A DNA stretch of 64,000 bases from Streptomyces sp. V2I9 (GCF_030817475.1 NZ_JAUSZJ010000002.1:3734626-3798625), one strand, 5' to 3'; shown: positions 53,340-62,332, counted from the stretch's first letter. A program made the numbers and translations. Notes: generated from the sequence alone by a model not told the origin.

Positions 53340-53480
53340 TAGTGCTCCGCGTCCCGTAGAGGCGTGGTCCCAGTCGGTGCGCACGCAGTGAGTGAACCGT
53401 GCGCTTCCGAGGGGTTCGAGGGTGTTGCAGTCATCGACGGAGAGGGCAAGACGGTTGTCGTTGCAGACCAGGCGTATGGC
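53340..53480 (-). pseudogene. Truncated copy of the winged-helix/zinc-ribbon gene
   Basis: The minus strand reads NDNRLALSVDDCNTLEPLGSARFTHCVRTDW, matching TDHRLALSAHDCTALEPLATAWLTRGVSVDY in the intact protein coded next to CRISPR locus 2. Both the winged helix and the zinc ribbon are missing, and the sequence switches abruptly at 53480 to the regulator fragment seen at 49857. Confidence 0.8.
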
Positions 53481-53905
53481 GGGACGTGCAGGCGGGGCAC
53501 GCTGTCTCCAGAAGGTGTGCTGAGGGGGCGGGCAGGTTGCAGGATGCTGCGGTCGAGCGATGCCGGGGAACTCAGCGACGCCGTCCTCGCTGACCGCATG
53601 GCCTGCTCGGGTCGGACTGCCGAGCGGGCGTGCTCGTTCCAAGCTGGGAGGCCCGGGTCCGGACCGGGGGCCGGCTCAGGGTGAACATGTTCATCGGTCC
53701 GCACGTCGCACCCCTGTCGCTACGGAACCGGCTGAGTTCGTCCGTAGTTCGTCCATCGCATCCTCGAAACGGGGCGACCACCCGGTACGCATGGAAGCGG
53801 CAGGCCCCCGGAGGAGCGAGCGAACGCCGACCGCGCGTCGTGTGACGGGGTGTGCCGCATTCCGGCATGGAGTGCGACGGGGTCGTCTTCGCTTCCGGAT
53901 CGGTG
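53480..53905. other. Rearrangement junction and gene-free DNA
   Basis: Bases 53480-53600 repeat 49857-49977 with few changes (regulator fragment). The remaining 300 bases hold no gene that I can support; short frames show poor codon bias. This is where copy 2 of the block lacks DNA found in copy 1. Confidence 0.6.
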
Positions 53906-55264
53906 TCAGGCAGCTTTGAGCCGGGCCACCGCTTGGATGCGGTCCTGGAGCCTGCGTACGGCAGTTGAAGGCCGTGGGGTGCTCAGCGTGCGCAGCTTGT
54001 CGAAATGCTCGTCACCTCGCGCTGTCGACAGCCCCTCGTAGTCGTCGAGGAAGCGACCCCACGATGCGCATGCCTCCTCCATGTGCCCGTACTCGTGCTG
54101 TCGCTGCGCCAGCACCGCGTGCGCATGAAGTCTTCCCTGCCGTTCCAGGGGGGACATGATCCGGATGGAGGACCGAAGTGCCTTGATGGAGGAGGCGAGT
54201 TCGCGCGATTCGTAGTGCACGTGGGACACGTGGAAGAGGAACGCGGCCTGGTCGTACCCGCCCACGGCGTCGCGCCGGGAATCCGCCTGGGCCAGAGCGG
54301 TTTCCGCTTCCTTGAGCCGTGCGATCGCTCCGTGCCGATCACCCACCATGGCCGAAGCGTGAGCCTGCTGACCGCGCAGAAACGCGACGAGACGCGGGCC
54401 CGCCTGCGGGGCGACCTCGGCTGCTGAATCTGCGTAGTCCAGCGCCTTCTGCCCGTACCGCAGGTGGGATGCCTGCAAGCTCATGCCGCGCAGAGTGCGG
54501 CTGTAGGTGAGCTGATCACCCGACTCCTTGGCCAGGTCCAGCGCCCGCAGGTAGTAGGTCTGGCCGAGCCCGTGGGCCCGTTCGTACATCGCCATCCAGC
54601 CAGTGAGATACGTGAGGTCCGACGCGGCCGAAAGCATGTCGCGGTGAACCTTCTCCGAGGCGGCGGCACGCAAGTAGCCCGCGACCGTATTCACCATGAA
54701 CGCGGCTGCCATCGGCCGGGCATGCCCACCACCCAGTTCATCGAGGATATCTGCGATCTTGCCCGTCATCCGGCGGACGGTCTCGACTTCTCCGGGGCCA
54801 ATTCGGCCGGTCGGCCGGGTGAAACGGTCGCGCTCATCAGCCTCCGCAGCGGAAGCGAGAGCGGAAAAGGCTGGAACGGTGAGGGCGGCGGAGTACAGAC
54901 CGGTGGTCAAGAGTTTGCGACGGGAGGGGTTCATGTCTTCCTTCCCCAGGTTGATCAGGGACTCCACGGTGTCGCGCCGAGATCCGCTCCGGTCGCCTGC
55001 CGGTGGTTGCAGCCCTGCTTCGGCATAGGTCACCGGACGCCCCAGCCGGCGTTCAAGAACGGCCAGAATTACGGCCCTCACCTGCGCCTTCGGTTGGGCC
55101 CCCTGCTTCCACTGAGACACGGAGGGCTGCTTGTAGGCAAGAGCCAGACCAGCTTCAGACCCCACACGATTCACTGCGTGGGCGAATTTGGTTTCCGAGT
55201 ATCCGGCCTGCTCAAGCAGGGTGCACAGTTCTTGGTTACGCCGTGCTCCTGGATTTGCGACCAT
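53906..55264 (-). CDS. XRE/TPR regulator, NsdA-like (copy II)
   Basis: A 452-residue homologue of regulator I with the same parts: N-terminal helix-turn-helix-like region (YSETKFAHAVNRVGSEAGLALAYKQPSVSQWKQGAQPK), the MNPSRRKLLTTGLYSAALTVPAF segment and TPR-like helices. Protein identity to copy I is roughly half by eye, far lower than that of the neighbouring small genes, so the regulators diverged faster or are older. Divergent from A2, B2, C2. Confidence 0.85.
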   Translation of the reverse strand: MVANPGARRNQELCTLLEQAGYSETKFAHAVNRVGSEAGLALAYKQPSVSQWKQGAQPKAQVRAVILAVLERRLGRPVTYAEAGLQPPAGDRSGSRRDTVESLINLGKEDMNPSRRKLLTTGLYSAALTVPAFSALASAAEADERDRFTRPTGRIGPGEVETVRRMTGKIADILDELGGGHARPMAAAFMVNTVAGYLRAAASEKVHRDMLSAASDLTYLTGWMAMYERAHGLGQTYYLRALDLAKESGDQLTYSRTLRGMSLQASHLRYGQKALDYADSAAEVAPQAGPRLVAFLRGQQAHASAMVGDRHGAIARLKEAETALAQADSRRDAVGGYDQAAFLFHVSHVHYESRELASSIKALRSSIRIMSPLERQGRLHAHAVLAQRQHEYGHMEEACASWGRFLDDYEGLSTARGDEHFDKLRTLSTPRPSTAVRRLQDRIQAVARLKAA

Positions 55265-55401
55265 CCCAACCCCTAGGGCTTATGGATCTTATGATCCGGC
55301 GTCCTCTCAACGGTACCGGGCACCATGGCCCGCACGGTTAGCTCAGCGTGCACGAACGAGGTGCACCGGTGCAATCAAGCAAGTTCCCACGAAGGTGAGA
55401 C

Positions 55402-55638
55402 ATGGGACAGAAAGTGAGTTCGCGGCCAAGGGTCGGCACGCTCGTAGTGGATACGGGCAGTTCCGATCGCGTGGGTGTGTTCCGTGGGGTTGCTGGTCCG
55501 TACTGGTCGTTGCGGCCCGTGGGCGGTGGTGTCGAGTGGGAGGCGGTGCCTGAGCGCGTACGGCCCGCGACGGCTGCGGAGGGCCTCCGCGCCCGGACCG
55601 CTCGTGCGAACGCCCGGAGCAGGGGCGAGGTGCTGTGA
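55402..55638 (+). CDS. Small paired-family protein A2
   Basis: A 78-residue protein nearly identical to A1 from residue 13 onward; only the first dozen residues differ (MGQKVSSRPRVGTLVV). The ATG at 55402 is preceded by AGGTGAGA. First of three small genes in the second module. Confidence 0.8.
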   Translation: MGQKVSSRPRVGTLVVDTGSSDRVGVFRGVAGPYWSLRPVGGGVEWEAVPERVRPATAAEGLRARTARANARSRGEVL

Positions 55639-55843
55639 CCGGTCAGCGCTTACGGGCCCCTGCAAGCCCCCGCGCACGGGGGTTGTGCCCGCGCCCGCTC
55701 GTACGGGATGTAGCCCGCAGGGCTGGTCCGTATCGAGGCCGACCCTGCCGCCTGCGTGCGGCCGGCGGCATGTTCTGACAACTTCTTCCGTTCGTGGCCG
55801 GGATGAGGCCCGGATGGGCTTTGCCCAGAGAGAGATGGATCGC

Positions 55844-56191
55844 GTGATGCTTCACCGCAACCCCGTGGACGGCCTGGTCGGATGCGACTCGGTCGGCCCC
55901 GACTACTTGGACGACCCTGACCGGGAGGTGGCGGTGGAGGCCGGTGTCCGGCTCGTCAATGCGCTGCTGCGGTTCGGCGTGAACCTGGAGCAGATCTCGG
56001 CCGACAAGGTCTGTCACACCTGTACCGACGTCAAGGACGCGTACCGCATCAGGCTGGGCATCCTGACGGTGGACGAGACCCGTGCGATGGCAGCTCAACT
56101 TGAGTCATTCGCCGTTGAGTTCGAGCGGATGCGGGAGCTGTTGTGCTCCATCCCGCCCAGGCGGTCCGACGCGGTGGACGGATCCTCCTGA
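55844..56191 (+). CDS. Small paired-family protein B2
   Basis: A 115-residue copy of B1 with only a few changes near the ends. GTG 55844 corresponds to the B1 start; ATG 55835 three codons earlier is possible. The 205 bases upstream, between A2 and this gene, differ more than the coding parts, so the proteins are under selection. Confidence 0.8.
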   Translation: MMLHRNPVDGLVGCDSVGPDYLDDPDREVAVEAGVRLVNALLRFGVNLEQISADKVCHTCTDVKDAYRIRLGILTVDETRAMAAQLESFAVEFERMRELLCSIPPRRSDAVDGSS

Positions 56192-56336
56192 CCGGACACG
56201 CCACGGCAGCGAAGGACATGCCCCAGGGCCGACCCAGTCCGCCCGCGAGCACCGCTCCCCGCCGACGTACTGCCCTACGTACGCGTCGGCGGGGCCTCGC
56301 GTTGCCCCGACCTCCACGAAAGAGGCCCGACCCACC

Positions 56337-56786
56337 GTGCTGCAATGCACCGCCGTCACCGCCCTTCCTCCCGACGAAGCACTCGCAGCTCTCGTATCCA
56401 TGGAAGGCGGCCCCGACGACGCGGACGATCTCCTTCACGACAAGCCATACGTGTTATGCGAGTTGGGTGAACACGGCGAGGCGGTCGAGCACGCAACCTG
56501 TCTGTGGACCGCCGAGACGGAACCGCCCGCAAGCCTGTGGTTCCTGTGGGTCGGGAGCGCGGGCGGCCATCGTGTCCACCACCGGTTCACCGCGCTGCCT
56601 CTGTGTCCTGTCCGTATCCACCACGTCAGGGAGAACTACCGGCAGTGGTGCGGCCTCTACGACGACCACCCCGGCAACCACAGCTTCCACGTCAGAGACC
56701 CCCTCCGCGACGCGCACCACGCACAGATCCGACGCGACGCCGAGCGCACGCACAGAGACGACCCCGACGACCCCGACGAGCGCTGA
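56337..56786 (+). CDS. Hypothetical protein C2
   Basis: A 149-residue copy of C1. Most changes cluster in residues 47-90; the acidic/basic C-terminal tail is unchanged. GTG start as in C1. It ends the second copy of the duplicated block; similarity to copy 1 continues for about 60 bases past the stop. Confidence 0.7.
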   Translation: MLQCTAVTALPPDEALAALVSMEGGPDDADDLLHDKPYVLCELGEHGEAVEHATCLWTAETEPPASLWFLWVGSAGGHRVHHRFTALPLCPVRIHHVRENYRQWCGLYDDHPGNHSFHVRDPLRDAHHAQIRRDAERTHRDDPDDPDER

Positions 56787-56839
56787 CTCACCGGGGAGCA
56801 CCCGCGCCGGGAGGGCAGCTCCCGTGGTAGCGGCTTCAC

Positions 56840-57083
56840 CGGACAGGCCGCTGCAAACCTTTTCCTGATTCTCGTCGAGGGTGGCCTCCTTCCGGGAGAG
56901 GCCGCGTTCCTTGCGACGGTCGTACACGGCCTTGGCGAAGGCCATGGTGAGCCGGGTCGCCGCGCGCTCCGCACGGGTCTCCTCGGACTCCTCGTTACCG
57001 GTGGCCTTCGGTCGGGCGAGTGACGTGGCCAGGAAGCCTGACCACGTAGCCCGTCGGCGTGCCGCCCGGTGGGTCGCGGTCAC
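56840..57083 (-). pseudogene. Remnant of an XRE-type antitoxin or regulator gene
   Basis: The minus strand reads ERAATRLTMAFAKAVYDRRKERGLSRKEATL, the usual start of a helix-turn-helix domain of the XRE class, then loses similarity before the recognition helix. No complementary toxin gene is seen. It probably marks the right edge of the accessory region. Confidence 0.5.
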
Positions 57084-57123
57084 CGGGCGGCACGCACGGC
57101 CACCGGCCGGCGGAGGAAGGTGC

Positions 57124-58227
57124 TCAGTAGCCGCCGTGGTCGCCGTAGCCGTAGTCCGGCTCGTGGCTGGGCCCGGGCGCTGTCGGCGTAGGAGTGGGAC
57201 GGGACGTCGGGGGCTTGGTGACCGGAGGCGTGGTCGGCGGGAGCGTGATCGGGGGAACGGTGACGGGAGGGACCGTGACCGGCGGGATCGTGATGGGCGG
57301 GTCGGTCACCGGCGGCACGGTGATGGGAGGCACGGTGACGGGCGGGATGGTGATGGGCGGGTCGGTGACCGGCGGTTGAGTGGGCGGAGGTGTCGTGACC
57401 GGGGGTGACGTGACCGGCGGTGTCGTGACCGGCGGTGTCGTGACCGGCGGGGAGGTGGTGCCGTCGCAGGTGACGTCCACGTGACCGAGCTCGACGTCGA
57501 CAAGGGGCCCGTCGTACAGCTCTCCGCCCTCTTCGTCGCGCAGGGTGCCGGAGATGGTGATGTCCAGGGCGGCCCGGGCGGTGGACTGCGGCTGGTAGGC
57601 GCCTCCCGAGGGGTCTTCGATCTGGTCGTACCGGACGGTGAGGGTGGCGGTGCTGACGTCGGCGGCGCCCAGCTCCGCTCCCGTGACCTCGAGCTGCGTC
57701 GTACCGGTGGGCACCTGGCGTCCCAGGACGCCGATGGTGTTGGAGTCGGTGCGCGCGTAGGCCAGAGCGAGCGGGCCGATGGGAGCGGGGATGCACTCGG
57801 CGTAGGCGTCCAGGGAACCCACGCTGAGGAAGTCCCGCTCGTTCAGCGACAGGGTGAACCCGGACGCCTGCGCCTGGGCCCAGTTCCTCGCCGCCTCGGC
57901 GTTCGTTCTGGCCACTGCCTGGCCGCGTACGGTCAGGTAGTTCAGGACTCCCGACGGGTCGGAGAGGTCTCCGTTGTCGAGTCCTCCGTTCGGTGGGGAG
58001 CCCGCTGTGCCGAAGACACCGGTGAAGGCGTCCAGTCCGGCCGCGGGGACGTCGGAGATGGTGAGGTCGGCCAGAACGCTGTTGGCCACGTCGCCGTCGG
58101 CGGCCCGGGCGCCGGTGCTGGTGATCGTGAAACCGGCGGCGGTCAGGGTCGCGGCCGCGGTTACGGCCAGCGTGGCGCGGATGGCGGAACGTCGCACGCC
58201 AGGGCGGAGGGGGAGGGTTGTCGGCAT
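57124..58227 (-). CDS. Secreted protein with a C-terminal Pro-Pro-Val-Thr repeat stalk
   Basis: A 367-residue exported protein. The signal peptide covers about residues 1-43 (AIRATLAVTAAATLTAAGF, cleavage after ARA). A 200-residue beta-rich domain with two cysteines is followed from about 255 by some 18 repeats of PPVT/PPIT type and a Tyr/Gly-rich tail. The layout recalls SCO1860-like surface proteins, but no sortase LPxTG-type motif is seen at the end. Probably a cell-wall stalk or adhesion protein. The ATG at 58227 is used. Confidence 0.75.
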   Translation of the reverse strand: MPTTLPLRPGVRRSAIRATLAVTAAATLTAAGFTITSTGARAADGDVANSVLADLTISDVPAAGLDAFTGVFGTAGSPPNGGLDNGDLSDPSGVLNYLTVRGQAVARTNAEAARNWAQAQASGFTLSLNERDFLSVGSLDAYAECIPAPIGPLALAYARTDSNTIGVLGRQVPTGTTQLEVTGAELGAADVSTATLTVRYDQIEDPSGGAYQPQSTARAALDITISGTLRDEEGGELYDGPLVDVELGHVDVTCDGTTSPPVTTPPVTTPPVTSPPVTTPPPTQPPVTDPPITIPPVTVPPITVPPVTDPPITIPPVTVPPVTVPPITLPPTTPPVTKPPTSRPTPTPTAPGPSHEPDYGYGDHGGY

Positions 58228-58630
58228 GGATTAATGGGAGCGGATCGATGTCGCAAGTCGAGGGATTCACCGCCGAACAGGTGTGTCGCAGCACCGCTCC
58301 CTCGCGTGGCCGCACGGGTGGGGCCTGGCAGAGCCGCCTTACGGTTCACCGAGTGGCCCTTGCGGTTCACCGAGCCGTTGCGCCGTGAACGCTGATCCGG
58401 TGGGGCGTCGCTACTGCGTCGGGGTGAAACCACTCGCGGAGCTGTGGCCGGGCGAGTGGGTGCCCGGCCGACCACAGCGCCGCGGACCGGCCGACCGGGC
58501 ACCGGAACCGGCCGGCCGGGACCAGGAACCGGCCGGCCGGGACCAGGAACCGGCCGGCCGGGACCAGGAACCGGCCGGCCGGGACCCGAAACCGGCCGAG
58601 CCGGGGCTGAGGCGCGTGACGGGCCCCGTG
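58228..58630. other. Gap of 400 bases with a 21-bp repeat
   Basis: No gene is supported. Around 58504-58587 four tandem 21-bp units occur (listed separately). Because the unit length is a multiple of three, long artificial frames such as GRDQEPA repeats run through it on both strands. Confidence 0.6.
58504..58587. repeat. Four tandem 21-bp repeats
   Basis: Units at 58504, 58525, 58546 and 58567 consist of ggaaccggccggcc followed by gggacca; the first three are identical and the fourth diverges at its end. The inner ggccggcc is self-complementary, so the stretch can fold. It lies just after the PTS gene stop. Confidence 0.85.
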
Positions 58631-60208
58631 TCAGACCCCCGCCGGGGCCTTGGCCGGGTCGGGGCCGGGGCCCGGGTCCGGGTTGTCGGAGTCGTTCGGG
58701 CCGGAACCGGCCGGGGCGGGGTGGGTGTTGCCCGTGGCGGCGACCGTGGAGTGGGCCGGTTCGCGGGAGACGTTGAACTCGGCCAGCAGGTCCTTGCCGA
58801 AGCCGAAGAAGTACGTGGCCAGGAAGCCGGCGACGTAACCCACCAGCAGGCCGCCCCCGTAGATCGCGATCGTGGAGCCCAGGCCGTGGTTGCCGTCCAG
58901 GAGCGGGAACAGGGCCCAGCCGGACGGGCCGATGGCCGTCGAGCCGACCGTGTCGCCGAGCTGGTTGAACAGGCCGACGAAGCCGCCGCCGAAGGCCCCG
59001 CCGACGCACGCCGTGATGAACGGGCGGCCCAGCGGGAGCGAGACGCCGTAGATCAGGGGCTCGCCGACGCCCAGCAGCCCCGCCGGGAGAGCGGACTTGA
59101 TCGTGCGGCGGATCGACTCGTTGCGGGGGAGACGGACGTACACCGCCACCGCCGCGCCCACCTGGCCGGCGCCCGCCATCGCCAGGATCGGCAGCAGCAC
59201 CGTGTAGCCCTGCTGCTCGATGAGCGTCGTGTGGATCGGGATCAGCGCCTGGTGCAGGCCCAGCATGACCAGCGGGAGGAACAGGCCGCCGAGGACGAAG
59301 CCCGCGCCCGCGCCGCCGTTGGACAGCAGCCAGTCCGCGAACGTCCCGATCGCGGACGAGATCTCCCCCGCCACGTACATCAGGCCGAAGATCGTCACCA
59401 GGCCGGAGATCAGCACCGTCAGCGTCGGGGTGACCAGGACGTCCAGTGCCTCCGGCACCCAGCGCCGGCACCACTTCTCCACGTACACCGCCAGCACCGC
59501 CGCGCCCAGCGCGCCGAGCACGCCGCCCTGGCCGGGGGAGAGCGTCTGGCCGAAGGCGTCGATGTTCGTCACGCCCGGGAAGACGATGATCGCGGCCACC
59601 GCACCGCCCAGGATCGGCGTGCCGCCGAACTCCTTCGCCGTGTTGTAACCGACGAACACCGCGATCAGCGCCATGAAGCCGGACGCCATCGCCGCCAGGG
59701 CGGGCGTCACGGCGGGCAGCCACTCCAGGTTCACCAGCAGGCCGTTGAGGCCCGCGATGATGCCGCAGCCGATGAGCGCGGGGATCAGCGGGACGAAGAT
59801 GTTGGCGATCTTCCGCAGGAACAGCTTGAACGGGGTGGCGTTCTTCGCCTTCCGCTCCGCCCTGATCGCCGCGCCCTGGGCTGCCAGCTCCTCCGCCGTG
59901 GCGGGGGCCGCGCCGGGTTCGGGGGCCGGGGCCGGGGCGGCCTCGCGGGCCTCCTCGACCAGCTGCTCGAACTCCGGGGTGACGCGGGCGACCGTGCCCG
60001 GACCCAGCACGATCTGGTACGTGTCGTCCTCGACGACGCCCATCACGGCGGGGAGGGCCTTCAGCGCCTCGTCGTCGACGAGGGACCGGTCGTGCAGCCC
60101 GAGCCGGAGCCGGGTCATGCAGTGGGCGACGGAGGCGACGTTCGCCGCGCCGCCGACGAGCGGCAGGATCGCGGCGGCGGTGGCGCGGTTCTTGTCTTCA
60201 GTGGCCAT
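58631..60208 (-). CDS. PTS EIIBC permease, probably for N-acetylmuramic acid
   Basis: A 525-residue sugar phosphotransferase permease. The EIIB domain (1-95) carries the phosphorylated cysteine in ASVAHCMTRLRL (Cys30 region), and a linker leads to the EIIC domain with about ten helices (from residue 135, FLRKIANIFVPLIPALIGCGIIAGLNGLLVNLEW). It takes up and phosphorylates a sugar. Position next to a MurNAc-6-phosphate etherase gene and an RpiR regulator points to N-acetylmuramic acid. A disordered Pro/Gly/Asp tail of 35 residues ends the protein. No EIIA gene is nearby. Confidence 0.88.
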   Translation of the reverse strand: MATEDKNRATAAAILPLVGGAANVASVAHCMTRLRLGLHDRSLVDDEALKALPAVMGVVEDDTYQIVLGPGTVARVTPEFEQLVEEAREAAPAPAPEPGAAPATAEELAAQGAAIRAERKAKNATPFKLFLRKIANIFVPLIPALIGCGIIAGLNGLLVNLEWLPAVTPALAAMASGFMALIAVFVGYNTAKEFGGTPILGGAVAAIIVFPGVTNIDAFGQTLSPGQGGVLGALGAAVLAVYVEKWCRRWVPEALDVLVTPTLTVLISGLVTIFGLMYVAGEISSAIGTFADWLLSNGGAGAGFVLGGLFLPLVMLGLHQALIPIHTTLIEQQGYTVLLPILAMAGAGQVGAAVAVYVRLPRNESIRRTIKSALPAGLLGVGEPLIYGVSLPLGRPFITACVGGAFGGGFVGLFNQLGDTVGSTAIGPSGWALFPLLDGNHGLGSTIAIYGGGLLVGYVAGFLATYFFGFGKDLLAEFNVSREPAHSTVAATGNTHPAPAGSGPNDSDNPDPGPGPDPAKAPAGV

Positions 60209-60255
60209 GGTGCTCGGTGCCTTGCTGTGCGGGGGGTGGGGGACCCCGGGGTGGG

Positions 60256-61254
60256 TCAGGTGGTGCGGACGGCCGTGAGGGCGGCGCGGAGGTGGCCGTT
60301 CGCCTCGGTGAGGCGGGCCGCGGCGGTGGGGCCGTCGACCTGGCCGAGAACGACCAGGATCGCGTTCTTGACCTCGCCGTCGGTGGCCGCGAGGGCGGCC
60401 TCGATCTCGGCGTCGGACGCGCCGGTGGCCAGGGAGACGATGTGCCGGGAGCGGGCCCGAAGCTTCTCGTTGGAGGCGCGGACGTCGACCATGAGGTTCC
60501 CGTACGTCTTGCCGAGCCGGATCATCGTGATCGTCGAGATCATGTTGAGGACGAGCTTCTGCGCGGTGCCCGCCTTGAGCCGGGTCGAGCCGGTGAGCAG
60601 CTCGGGTCCGGTGACGACCTCCAGGCCGTGTTCGGCGGCGGCGCCCAGCGCGGAACCGGCGTTGCAGGAGAGCCCGATGGTCAGGGCGCCCCGCGCGCGG
60701 GCGTGCTCGACCGCGCCGATCGCGTACGGCGTGCGGCCGGAGGCGGAGATGCCGACCACCGTGTCGTCGGCGGTCAGCTTCAGCCCGTCCAGGTCGGCGG
60801 CGGCCAGCTCCTTGCTGTCCTCCGCGCCCTCGACGGCCGTGACCATGGCGGAGGGGCCGCCCGCGATCAGGCCGACGACCTCGGACGGGTCGGTGTTGAA
60901 GGTGGGCGGGCACTCGCTGGCGTCCAGCACCCCGAGGCGGCCCGCCGTGCCCGCGCCCGCGTAGATCAGCCGGCCGCCGCGCGCCATGCGCTCGGCGATG
61001 GCGTCGATGGCGGCGGCGATCTGCGGCAGCCGCTCGGCGACGGCGGCGGGGACGGTGGTGTCCTCGCCGTTCATGATCCGCGCGATCTCCTCGGTGGACA
61101 GCCGGTCGATCTCGGCCAGCTCGGGGCGGAACGCCTCGGTGGCGAGGGTGGCCAGCTGGGCGCGCAGCTCGCCGTAGGTCCCGGAGGTGTCGGTCGCGCC
61201 GGGGACGTCGGGGGTGCCGGGGGTGCCGGGGTTCGCGTCGGTGGTGGAGGTCAT
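60256..61254 (-). CDS. murQ: N-acetylmuramic acid 6-phosphate etherase
   Basis: A 332-residue SIS-domain enzyme that cleaves the lactyl ether of MurNAc 6-phosphate, giving GlcNAc 6-phosphate and lactate. Family sequence includes YAGAGTAGRLGVLDASECPPTFN and GISASGRTPYAIGA. It recycles cell-wall sugar. The ATG at 61254 starts the conserved part; the longer frame is a Thr/Pro artefact. It precedes the PTS gene by 48 bases, so both form one operon. Confidence 0.95.
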   Translation of the reverse strand: MTSTTDANPGTPGTPDVPGATDTSGTYGELRAQLATLATEAFRPELAEIDRLSTEEIARIMNGEDTTVPAAVAERLPQIAAAIDAIAERMARGGRLIYAGAGTAGRLGVLDASECPPTFNTDPSEVVGLIAGGPSAMVTAVEGAEDSKELAAADLDGLKLTADDTVVGISASGRTPYAIGAVEHARARGALTIGLSCNAGSALGAAAEHGLEVVTGPELLTGSTRLKAGTAQKLVLNMISTITMIRLGKTYGNLMVDVRASNEKLRARSRHIVSLATGASDAEIEAALAATDGEVKNAILVVLGQVDGPTAAARLTEANGHLRAALTAVRTT

Positions 61255-61411
61255 GAGGTGCGGCTCAGCTTTCTCGGTCTGCACAGAGTGCTCGGTCTGC
61301 TCGGTCTGTGCGGGGCGCTTGGTCTGAACGGTCTGCGCGGTGTTCTCGGCGGTCCCGGTCCCGGTCACGCTCCCGGTCGCGTACGGGTGCGCGTACGAGG
61401 TCCGGGCCCGG

Positions 61412-62329
61412 TCAGCGGGCGCGGGGGCTGTGGCGGTGGGCGAGGGCCTCGTAGGAGGCGGCGAGCGCCGGCGCGGCGGTCTCGTACGTCCGCTGCGCGA
61501 CACCTATGAACAGGCAGTCGACGACGAGCAGCTGGCTGGTCCGGCTCGACATGGCGGCCGGTCGCAGCTCGCTCTCGCGTGCGGTGGAGGTGGTCAGCAC
61601 GTGGTCCGCGTACTGCGACACGGGGCCGTCGGGCCGTCCGGTGATCGCGATCGTGGTCGCCCCGCGGTCGAAGGCGGCCCGCAGCGGCTCGATGACGTCG
61701 CCGGTGGAGCCGGAGTGCGTGATCGCGATGGCCACATCGCCGCTGCGGAGCTGCACCGCGTTGGTCACCGCGAGGTGCGGGTCCATGTGGGCGTGGGCGA
61801 TGAGGCCGATCCGGAGCAGCTTCTGCGCCAGGTCCTGGCCGACGAGGGAGGAGGCGCCGACGCCGTAGACGTCGATGCGGCGGGCGGTCGCGGCGGCGGC
61901 GACGGCGGCCCCCAGCTGTACGGTGTCGAGCCCGGCGGCCGTGTCGGCGAGGGTCTGCTGCTCGTCGTAGGCGAGCTTGGCGACGACGTCGGCGATCGGG
62001 TCGTCCACCGCGATGTCGGCGGTGACGGCGGGGGCCCGGCCGGACTCCTGGTGTGCGGCGAGGCCGGCCAGCGCGAGGCGCAGATCCCGGTAGCCGGGGT
62101 AGCCGAGGAGGCGGGCCGTGCGGACGACCGTGGCCTCGCTGGTGCCCGTGCGCTCGGCGAGGCCGGTGACGGTGAGGGCGGCGCAGCCGGCCGGGTCGCC
62201 CGCCACGGCTTCGGCGACCAGCTGCATCGAGCGGGTCATGGAGGGGGCGAGGGTCCGGACCTTGGCGGCCAGCGCCGCCGGAGCGGGTGGGGAGTCGCCG
62301 TTGAAACTTTCCTTCACGTCACTGGTCAC
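61412..62329 (-). CDS. RpiR/MurR-type transcriptional regulator
   Basis: A 305-residue regulator: N-terminal helix-turn-helix (about 35-95, LAERTGTSEATVVRTARLLGYPGYRDLRL) and a C-terminal sugar-isomerase (SIS) domain that senses a phosphosugar (IDVYGVGASSLVGQDL, AITHSGSTGDV). It would control the etherase and PTS genes downstream, most likely with MurNAc 6-phosphate as ligand. The GTG start overlaps a promoter with a TGAAA-N5-TTTCA palindrome four bases upstream. Confidence 0.92.
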   Translation of the reverse strand: MTSDVKESFNGDSPPAPAALAAKVRTLAPSMTRSMQLVAEAVAGDPAGCAALTVTGLAERTGTSEATVVRTARLLGYPGYRDLRLALAGLAAHQESGRAPAVTADIAVDDPIADVVAKLAYDEQQTLADTAAGLDTVQLGAAVAAAATARRIDVYGVGASSLVGQDLAQKLLRIGLIAHAHMDPHLAVTNAVQLRSGDVAIAITHSGSTGDVIEPLRAAFDRGATTIAITGRPDGPVSQYADHVLTTSTARESELRPAAMSSRTSQLLVVDCLFIGVAQRTYETAAPALAASYEALAHRHSPRAR

Positions 62330-62332
62330 ATA

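Larger units (their letters stand above)
47433..56786. repeat. Block duplication: 47433-53010 and 53092-56786
   Basis: Both copies start at a CRISPR locus and continue leader, winged-helix gene, regulator fragment, TPR regulator, A, B, C in the same order. Offsets are 5659 bases for the arrays but about 3775 for A, B and C, so copy 2 lacks roughly 1.9 kb that in copy 1 carries most of the winged-helix gene, the repeat-rich gap and the pterin dehydratase gene. Confidence 0.8.

Noticed and set aside
47433..56786. Prophage or integrative element
   Set aside because: No integrase, transposase, tRNA attachment site or phage structural gene was found, so the duplicated region is described only as a mosaic.
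58283..60964. 893-codon plus-strand frame
   Set aside because: It is antisense to the PTS gene and murQ over almost its whole length; its early GRDQEPA repeats come from the 21-bp tandem repeat.
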